Source: Gossypium raimondii
Lineage: Eukaryota; Streptophyta; Magnoliopsida; Malvales; Malvaceae
Reading direction: 5' to 3'
NCBI RefSeq assembly: GCF_025698545.1
Contig: NC_068577.1
Location: forward strand, 1,769,501-1,833,500
Length of the DNA stretch: 64,000 bases
A program made the translations under genes and the position numbers. Below the pieces are notes generated by a model. That model had not been told where the DNA came from. It made no database searches and saw nothing but the letters and a program-made list of their open reading frames with translations. Positions 55,436 to 64,000 of this stretch are shown piece by piece; the stretch's first letter is position 1, and every line of letters starts with the position of its first letter.

Positions 55436-57019
55436 AAAATCTTAAATAAATCATTATACCTTTTGTTACTCAACTTTAAATTTTTTTATTTAAATACTAA
55501 CTTTATTAATATATGATATTTTGATCATCTCATCGTTAAATCATTAATAAATTATTTTCGTGATTTTTTATTTTTATAGTAATAAATTTATCTCTATATA
55601 TAAAAATTTATCAATTTAATCTTAATTTTAAAATTTAATAATTTATATCTTGATTAATTTACTAAGGCTGTAGCACCTATGAATGTTCCACGATAACTGA
55701 ATGGACGCATCGACTTTAAAGAAAAATTTCATCCTAAATTTGAACTCGAAATTTAGTAGAAGGCTTGATTTTGTTTTGTCTCGTCTCGAATTTTATTTTA
55801 TTATTTTATTTTATTTTGAAATTATATATTTATTTATTGAAAGAAAAATTTTAATATATATATTAAGAGTATTTTTGTGAATATCTCAAAATAGGGTGGG
55901 ACAGATTAACCTCAAATCTGACCCTGACCCATCTTGAACCCAGTTTTTTTTTAAAAAAAATCTAACTTTAATAGATCGGATCGGGTTGAAACTTATCGGA
56001 GTCGGGGTTTTTGTCATCCCTAATTTCAACCTCTAAGGTCACATGGGGATATGTTGATGACCATCAATTGTAGCTTGAAAAGCACTTGTTGGTTAGGGAT
56101 CACTATAAAATTCTCAGTGATGGCGAAATCATACACCATGGTCAGGATGGAGAAGAGAATATTCATGTTCGGTGATTTTAAAGGAAAAATTAAAAAGTTA
56201 TATATATTTTTATCAAAAAAGAAAAGAAAAGAAGAAGACAATTTTCTATTTTTTGAAAGTATTTTAAATTTTCATCTATTTTTAATTTTTTTTGTAGAAC
56301 TTAAATTGAATGAATGTATAAAGTTAGGGCTAAATGTGCTATTCTTTTAGAATTAAAATAAATATGATAGAATCAGTAAATATTCGAGGGTTAAATTTGT
56401 TATTATGTAAAAAGGCTACATCTGCATTCTCTTAATGATTTAACGATGTATGACCAAATTATTAAATGTTGATGACATTATTATCTAAATAAAAATTTTG
56501 GCGTTAGGTGACTAAAATAGAAGCATGTTAATAGTTGTGCAACTATTGTTATAATTTACCGTAATTTATTTAAGAAAATATTTTAAATTTATTAGTTTTT
56601 AATATTACACGTTTTACATGTAATTTTATATTTTTCAATTTATTGAATAATGTATCTATTACCATATTTAAGTGTTTTACTAGTTGATATCACCTTCAAC
56701 TAGGTCACTCATTGAATTTACCAAAATCCTTCACTCTTAATAAGAAATATATATTATTCTAAGGGTAATTTTATCTTTTCATATAAAATATAGAAAAATA
56801 CTTGTACGTAATAGTATTTGAACCCAAATTATTGTGATATTTGGCCCGTTAACTTTACCGTTTCAATCAAAGACATTTTCTTGTTAGGGATAAATATCAA
56901 AATTATACATGAATTTTGATACAATTTAAATTTGAAATATATGTTTATCATTTACCAAGACGTAATAAATGTCTTATGAAATTGATTGTCCTTATAAAGA
57001 AATCACAATAACGTAGATA

Positions 57020-57372
57020 AAATATCATGTAAACTCTTGTATTTGGAACCAAATTACATTTTGTCTTCATTACCCAAAAATAAACAAATTATTCCTTGTA
57101 CATTGGATCAAGGAGCAAACGGTTTTTAACAAATTACTCCGTTTTATTGTTAAAAATTAATCTATGTATATCAACATGAGGTAAATGTGGCACGTCACGT
57201 GTAATTATCTAATTATTTAGTCAGTTATGTCAGTTTTTAACAGTAAATATGGATGAAATATTTAAGAAAAAAATTAATTTACTCTTTAATCTAAAGTATA
57301 AAGAGTAATTTACCTATTTTTTAAATAGAGTGAGTAAAATACAATCTAACAGGGGCTTTATTGTAGTTTTAC
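57020..57372. repeat. Fold-back element, family 1, near the TBC gene
   Basis: This copy has the family's ACCAAATTACATTTTGTC left arm, a GTGGCACGTCACGTGTAATT centre and a right arm ending ACAATCTAACAGGGGC. It lies about 290 bp upstream of the TBC start codon, at or in that promoter. Confidence 0.65.
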
Positions 57373-57661
57373 CCAAAAAGATGGCGCTAATCTCGCCTTT
57401 TCTTTGCATGGGCCTGCCCGCCCTTCCATCCATTTTCCCTCCCCTTTTCCTTCCAAACAACCAAAACCGAAACTCCCTGTCCACCCTTTCTCTCCCTTCA
57501 TTTTCTCTTCCCTTCTTTCCTTTCTTTTCCATTACTGTAATTCAACCAACCAAACCACCAAATTCTCCGAACGACCCTCTCCATCCGTAACCATCACCCT
57601 CCAAAATCTCACAGTCACAGACCAATCAAATCCATCCACCTCATCAAATACTGTAACCAGA

Positions 57662-60600
57662 ATGACATCTTCCACCACCACTACCACCGCAACCACCACC
57701 ACCAAAACCGTGAACCCCCATTTAACCTTCGAACACAAGAGGTACGCTTTGCTCGCCACGTGTCCCTTCTATTCCTCTCTCTCTGATCCATGACAGTTAT
57801 GATCAGATCCTTTTCCCGTTTTTTTAGTGAAAAATATTTAGACTGTTCTTTTTTTTCTACTCCGAATTTTTATCCGCGTTTATTGATTTGGATTTTGATA
57901 ATGTGAGATGTGATTTAATTCTTTTGAAAACAAATTTGAGTGGAAAATATGAGCATATGTTGTTTTCTAACGTAACTCGGCAGTCTTCGGATGCCGATTT
58001 CAGGTATATTGGAGCTCCATTTTCATTTAAAATTTCATTTTTATTTTGATGATTTTTTTTTTGTGATCAAGATCTTATTGAATTTCATCACGGTTTGGTT
58101 TAGTAATCGAGGATTGTGCTATCTGGTTGCTAGCGATTTAATTTTGTTTGTTTGTTTGTTTTTATGAGAACGTTGTTTGAAGTTTGTGATCTTTCATTGA
58201 GAAAAAAAAGTTTCATGGAACCTGGTGTGATATTTGTCCAAATTGAGTGGAAAATATGAGCATATGTTGTTTTCTACCGTAACTCGGCAATCTTCGGATG
58301 CCGATTTCAGGTATATTCAAGCTTCATTTTCATTGAAATTTTCATTTTTATTTTGATGGTTTTTTTTGTGATCAAGATCTTATTGAATTTCATCACGGTT
58401 TGGTTAGTAATCGAGGATTGTGCTATCTGGTTGCTAGCGATTTAATTTTGTTTGTTTATTTATTTTTATGAGAACGTTGTTTGAAGTTTGTGATCTTTCA
58501 TTGAGAAAGAAAAAGTTTCATGGAACCCGGTATGATATTTGTCCAAATTGAGCGGAAAATAGTGATAATAAGAAGTAGACTATTTTAATATTTGACTAGG
58601 ATACGTTGTTTTGTACTGTAACTAGGCAATGTGTGGAAGTTGATTACAGGTAACTTGGAGTTGTGCTTTTGATTAATTTACATTCTATTTTGCTTTTTAG
58701 TTTGATGCTTTAGCTAATTTCTTGCGCTAGATTTTATTTTGCTGTACTGTATTGAATTTGATAAGTTTAGGTTAGAAAGTTGTGGAAATTTGCAATCTTT
58801 CTTCGAGCTACTTTTCTTGGAATAATCTGCTGTTAACTTGAAGGTTTGTTGAATTTTGGGGTTATTAAATCTATCTTCTTCTTCTTTTTCATTTTATAGG
58901 GATGCGTATGGATTTGCTGTGAGGCCTCAGCATGTACAAAGATACCGAGAATATGCTAATATCTACAGGGTATTTTTCATGACTCTGTTACTCCTTTCTG
59001 TTTTAAGCTCATCGCCTTCTTTTGGCTTCTGAGGAAAGGAAAGGATAATTAAATGCCAACTCTTACATCTTGGTGAACATTGAATTTTCAAACCTCTCTC
59101 TTCCTCATTGTGTGGATACTAAATGATTACAAACTCTATAGTCAGAAATCAGAACTTTGATTTAATCTCGTATATACTCGTGACTTTAGGAAGAAGAGGA
59201 GGAAAGATCAGGTAGGTGGAATGATTTCTTGGAACGCCAAGCAGATTATGCTCAATTGCTTACCAATGAGATGCCCTCGGAGGGAAGAAAGGAGGTCTCG
59301 CACATTGAAGTTGCAGAGGATGGGAATAATGAAGCACGAAAGGGAGTTGAAGGCGATGATTTATGCAAAAAGAAGTTGGGTTCTGATAGTCTGTCTGCTA
59401 AGGATGATGCAGAACAAGAGAAGGTGCTGCCAGCACCAGAGAAAAGAGGTCGTCAAACTGCAATATGGACTGAAATTAGACCATCCCTTCGGGCCATTGA
59501 AGATATGATGAGTACTTGCGTAAAGAAAGGCCGTTTATCTGAAGAAGAGCAAGAAACCAGTCGAGCAAAGCCATTATCTCCTGCAGAAGATGCTAGATTC
59601 ACTAAGGGATCATCAGAAGATGATTCTGAGGATGAATCTTTTTATGCTGAGAGATCTGACCCAGTTCAGGATGCCCCTACACTTGACAGAACCGGCACTA
59701 TAAGAGGTGCTGCTGCAAATGCAGCTCCTACAGAATCTTCATTTCCCTGGAAAGAAGAGTTGAAAGTTCTTGTCCGTGGTGGAGTGCCAATGGCTCTTAG
59801 GGGAGAGGTATGTATTTGATATGTCTCTCTCTGTTTGCCACACTCTTTCTTTGTCTCTCTTGTGAATTTGGTCATTACAGATTTGGCAAGCCTTTGTTGG
59901 TGTAAGGAGACGCCGAGTAGAAAATTATTACCAGAATCTGCTTGCCAATGAAACTAACTCTGGCGATAACACCAATCAAAAGAGCTACCAGTCAGATGGT
60001 AAGGGTTCAGCCACCAGGTCTGCATGTGGGCCTGAGAAATGGAAGGGGCAGATTGAGAAGGTTGTTCCATTTGCAGTTTGAAATATGTAGTAGTTTTTAT
60101 ACCCCTGCAATGGGTGCTGCCTTCTTTACTGGTGTTATTAGTTTGATATCCCTAACTACTGGTTCTGGAAACAGGATTTGCCACGAACGTTCCCTGGTCA
60201 CCCTGCTCTGGATGATGATGGTAGAAATGCTTTGCGACGTTTACTTACAGCCTATGCTCGACATAACCCCTCTGTTGGATACTGTCAGGTATTAGGTTCA
60301 GAAATATATTAGCTATGGTCATGGTTGCAGGGTTATGGCTTTCTGGGTTAAGTGTTTTCTTATGCAGGCCATGAATTTCTTTGCTGCCTTTTTACTCCTC
60401 TTGATGCCTGAAGAAAATGCGTTCTGGTATGTTTAGAGACTTAGTTGAAAAATTCCTTGCAAATCCAGTATCCATTGTTCTGTGAAATTTTTTAAGGTTA
60501 TGGAGCAGAGCATATTTTGTTGCTTGAACATGATAATTTTTGTAATCCCATGATTTGCATGTTCTATTGTCTTGTTTATTTGGTGGGGGTTCTCTATTTT

Positions 60601-63600
60601 TAATTGCAAGCATAGCTTTCCAATTTTAAAATTAAGCACATGATTGGTTTTATATTCTTCTAAACTATCGTATTTGCTTCAGGACTTTGAAGGGTATTAT
60701 TGATGAGTATTTTGATGGCTATTTCTCAGAGGAAATGATTGAGTCTCAGGTAATAACTTGCATTACTCCTTTTATTCTTTGTTGATTGATTTCTACCATC
60801 TGTTTCTCCTAAATGAGATTGTTAAAGTGGCTGATGGAATGATTATTCTTTCGATCTCTCTTGGTAACATTGTGGCCTGTTGTTAGGTTGACCAACTTGT
60901 TTTTGAAGAGTTGGTGCGTGAGAGATTTCCAAAACTTGGTTTGTTTTTTCAATATTCGTCCTTTCTTGTGTTCGAAATTTCTCAGATGTTCTCTTTCCAT
61001 CATTTTTTTTGGGCAGGCAGTTTATGATTGACAATTTCATGTTTATTGCAGTCAGTCATCTAGATCACCTGGGAGTACAAGTGGCATGGGTTACTGGACC
61101 ATGGTTCCTTTCCATTTTTATGAACATTCTTCCATGGGAAAGTGGTCAGGTTTCATACCATGTCTTTTAGCAATATTTAGCGAGTGTCTTTGTTTCTATT
61201 TTACTGGTGTTTGTACTCATTTAATAATCGGAATAACCCGTGCTTAGTTGCAAGATTCCTGATGGATTTATCCTCACTACAGTGCTTCGAGTCTGGGATG
61301 TGTTCCTATTTGAAGGAAATCGTGTTATGCTGTTTAGGACAGCACTTGCTCTTATAGAGTTTTACGGTATGGAGTAACAGACGCAAGTATTTTGAACTTC
61401 TATGATATCTTTACGGTAATTGAAGCCTGAAAATTGTGACTAAATGAACTGCTTTATTAAAATGTTAATTTTCTTACAGGCCCTGAATTACTTACAACTA
61501 AGGATGCGGGAGATGCAGTTACTTTACTACAATCATTAGCTAGCTCAACATTTGACAGCAGTCAACTCGTATTGTCAGCTTGTATGGGTTACGAAAATGT
61601 AAATGAACAAGTATTACTTGAGTTAAGGGAGAAGCACCGGTCAGTTGTAAAAGCTGCAGTTGATGAAAGATTAAGGGGGCTTCAAATTTGGAGGGAATCA
61701 CAGGGCCGGGCATCTAAGCTATATGGTTTTAAGCAAGATTCTAAGTCAGCGCTTAGGAAAACAAATAAGACAGGAGAATTGGTTGATTCAAAAACTAATG
61801 GAGATCTTTCACGTTCCAAGTCCGAATCAATGAATGCGGATGAAAATCTTCTTTGTCTGACAAGAGATGCTAAGTCGGATTCTGTTCCAGATCTTCAACA
61901 GCAGGTAGTGTATAAGTTTTCCTTTTGATGAATACAATATTTCATTACAGACCAAACTAATGTTTGGCAAGTAGAATAGATAATAGGCTACATCTTACTC
62001 AAAATGTATATTTGCTTGCCTTAAGTTCATGCAAGAGAATTTTGTTGGCCTCTTTTGTGATGTTTCACTCTTTAATTTATTATAAACATTCACATGCAGG
62101 TTGTAGGGTTAAAGGTTGAGTTGAGCAGGTTGCTGGAAGAGAAAAGATCAGCTGTTCTCAGGTTAATAATTTATATTATGTCTATTACTTTTGGTTCTTC
62201 GATTGTCAGTTCTCTATAGACCGTAGAGGAAATGTAATTTATTTTCTTGGTTACAGGTTGCTCTTTACCTCTGCTATGTCATAATGTTTTATAAATTGGA
62301 TATAAGTGACTATTTAATCTTTGCATTTTAAGGAGGAACTTATCTGTTATTTATTTTAGAATTGTTTTTCTTCAGCTGAAATAACCCTTGACAAATGTGA
62401 CATTGAATTCCTCACTTGTATTAGATCTGATGAACTGGAGACAGCATTGATGGAAATGGTTAAGCAGGACAATCGACGCCAATTATGTGCTAGGGTAAAC
62501 TGGAATATGTTATTCAATTTGCCAAAATTTACTGTCAATTGCTGACTTGTTTTTAAAGATAGTTATAAAACTATGTCATTCCTATCATGCAACTCATTTT
62601 GCTTGCTTTTACCTGGCACCTTAGGCTTCTTCATGAAATTTAATGTCAATATGCATTACCAGAACTTGCTAAAAAACCCGTGTTTCTGGTTTTCATGAAT
62701 CATGAATTGAAAGTTGCTAGTTTTCTTAGCAGGAATATATTGCATACTGAACATCTGTTTCTCTTCTTTAGGTAGAGCAATTAGAGCAAGAAGTTGGTGA
62801 GCTTCATAAGGCACTGTTTGAGAAGACTGAACAAGAAACTGCAATGCTTCAGGTTTGATTTGTTTTCCTCATCTTCAATCAGTCTGAAGATTATTTTCTT
62901 CTATCGATATGAATGTCTTTATGATAATGATGTTTGTTAAATATTTCATAGATCCTAATGCAATTTGAGCAAGATCAAAAGGAAACAGAAGATGCTTGTA
63001 GATTTGCCGAACAAAATGCAGCTGCACAGAGATATTCTGTTGAAGTGCTTCAGGTACTCATCGTGTTCAAATCTCTTGTTTATTTGTTTATAAATTTTCC
63101 CCTCAAACATACCTTACTGAGGCACTTAAAAACCTTTTTTTTCTTGTGAAAAGTAAGCAGATATTATATGTAATTTTCCCGGTCCCATCACTGCTATTAG
63201 CTTCAACATTTATGTTAATGCAGGAAAAGTATGAAAAGGCCATTGCTGCGCTTGCTGAAATGGAGAAAAGAGCGGTAATGGCAGAATCAATGGTGGAAGC
63301 TACCTTACATTACCATTCTGGACAAAATAAAGCTCAGCCATCTCTTTCTCCACGGTGTGTAGTTGACTTCCACTTTCAAACCTTTTATGCTTGGGTGAAA
63401 AACGTTTTATAATGGATGATAAAACCAAACCAGACCAGCTGGTTCAACTAGTTCTACAGAGAACCTGGTAGTTTGACAGTTCAACCATATAAATTGAACT
63501 GCAAAATTAAAGAATCAGCCAAAATTCGGTAAAATAAAACTCGGGGACTGGTGCAAAACCGGTCAATTAATTGTTGGCCTGTTGAGTGTGTGGTTTGGGG

Positions 63601-63986
63601 AAGACTCAATTAGTTGTTGTTTTCTCTTTCCAATCTTTTGCAACGCCTTTTGAAAGCTTTGCTCTTTACGATGCCTATTATTTATATTTCCCTTATCATT
63701 ATCTACCCTCTTCTCACCAACAACTTAGTGAAGAACTGAAGGAAAAAATGCTTTAATTTTCAGCACATTATTTACATGTAAAAGAAAATGTTGTGAGCCT
63801 CTCTGTTTTCATTCTATGCTTATCGTTGCTTTTGGATCGGTTTCTGCTATTTAAACATTGGCTTGCAGATCACCCCAGCCAAATTCACCACCACGCAACA
63901 ATCAAGAGGTACAACAAGAGAATCCCGCCAGCAAGCTTAATTTACTTGCTCGACCATTTGTACTTGGCTGGCGCGACAGAATCAAG
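57662..63986 (+). CDS. TBC-domain Rab GTPase-activating protein (partial, runs off the window)
   Basis: Seventeen exons are inside the window: 57662-57741, 58900-58969, 59190-59807, 59881-60060, 60175-60288, 60368-60426, 60683-60749, 60887-60938, 61052-61144, 61283-61366, 61480-61904, 62100-62161, 62425-62494, 62772-62852, 62952-63053, 63224-63354, 63869-63986. They give 802 codons in phase; the gene continues to the right. The start is the first ATG in frame. The TBC domain (about 255-480) has the arginine-finger segment DLPRTFPGHP and the glutamine-finger GYCQ, so it should speed GTP hydrolysis on a Rab and act in vesicle traffic. An acidic, Ser-rich region precedes it, and coiled coils (from about residue 620, KVELSRLLEEKR, VEQLEQEVGELHKAL) follow. 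It resembles Arabidopsis At3g55020. The target Rab is unknown. Confidence 0.93.
57935..58560. repeat. Tandem duplication of about 307 bp in TBC intron 1
   Basis: The segment starting GAGTGGAAAATATGAGCATA at 57938 repeats at 58245, and a third start (GAGCGGAAAATAGTG) at about 58552 is partial. Units include TCTTCGGATGCCGATTTCAG and GAACGTTGTTTGAAG. The two full units differ by only a few bases, so the duplication is fairly recent. Confidence 0.85.
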
Positions 63987-64000
63987 GTTAGTTTTCACAC

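Larger units (their letters stand above)
54879..57019. other. Spacer between PGPS and TBC genes
   Basis: The left end is the PGPS promoter. At 55076-55112 a GGT(T/C)AC hexamer repeats about five times. Positions 55186-55435 are a fold-back element whose arms share AATATCATTTTACCTTTT. Positions 55680-56040 include words such as GGATCGGGTTG seen in hAT-like elements. No gene was recognised. Confidence 0.45.

Noticed and set aside
57404-57661. Upstream extension of the TBC protein
   Set aside because: Open frame with no ATG before 57662 and leader-like C-rich composition; treated as 5' UTR.

Overview
The window is plant nuclear DNA: AT-rich, with intron-containing genes, plant-only gene families (a CrRLK1L receptor kinase, an EC1/prolamin-like secreted protein, a lambda-class GST, an RS2Z splicing factor, a plastid acetolactate synthase regulatory subunit) and dense transposon remains. 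Several of the repeats look like families common in cotton and its Malvaceae relatives, so Gossypium is the best guess; that is inference from memory, not from a search.

Layout. Positions 1-14640 are a tandem array built on a minus-strand CrRLK1L kinase. One copy is intact and intronless (12210-14636). Two ~5.0-5.4 kb units (1616-6648 and 6649-12040) each carry only the 3' part of the kinase, fused at the same breakpoint to a LINE fragment, followed by an intact 208-residue secreted protein with two prolamin-like six-cysteine domains, then three hAT-like non-autonomous elements. A fourth scrap of the kinase lies at the left edge. Positions 14640-25690 are gene-free, with fold-back elements, a 2.7 kb solo-LTR-like fossil, a LINE relic and a possible SINE head.

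From 25.7 kb the window is a conserved gene block: a half-size ABCG transporter (25728-27758, +), the acetolactate synthase small subunit in 12 exons (29036-34534, -), a repeat-rich gap with a PIF/Harbinger fossil and a Ty1/Copia fossil carrying a nested 2.9 kb solo LTR, then an RS2Z SR protein (44252-46482, +), a chloroplast-type lambda GST (48596-51745, +), a phosphatidylglycerophosphate synthase (53088-54878, -), and a TBC/RabGAP gene (57662 onward, +) that runs off the right edge. From memory of Arabidopsis locus numbers, TBC-PGPS2-GSTL2 are consecutive genes on chromosome 3 (At3g55020-55040), and RS2Z32 adjoins an ABCG gene (At3g53500/53510), so the right half looks like ancestral gene order.

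The genes do not form one pathway. They are housekeeping genes (branched-chain amino acid regulation, splicing, phosphatidylglycerol synthesis, membrane traffic, redox, lipid or hormone export) beside a fast-changing receptor/secreted-peptide array. The array, with two nearly identical double-domain cysteine-rich proteins kept open while the kinase beside them decayed, is the most unusual part. Exon borders were placed by hand from GT/AG sites, reading phase and remembered family sequence. They all keep frame but have no transcript support.
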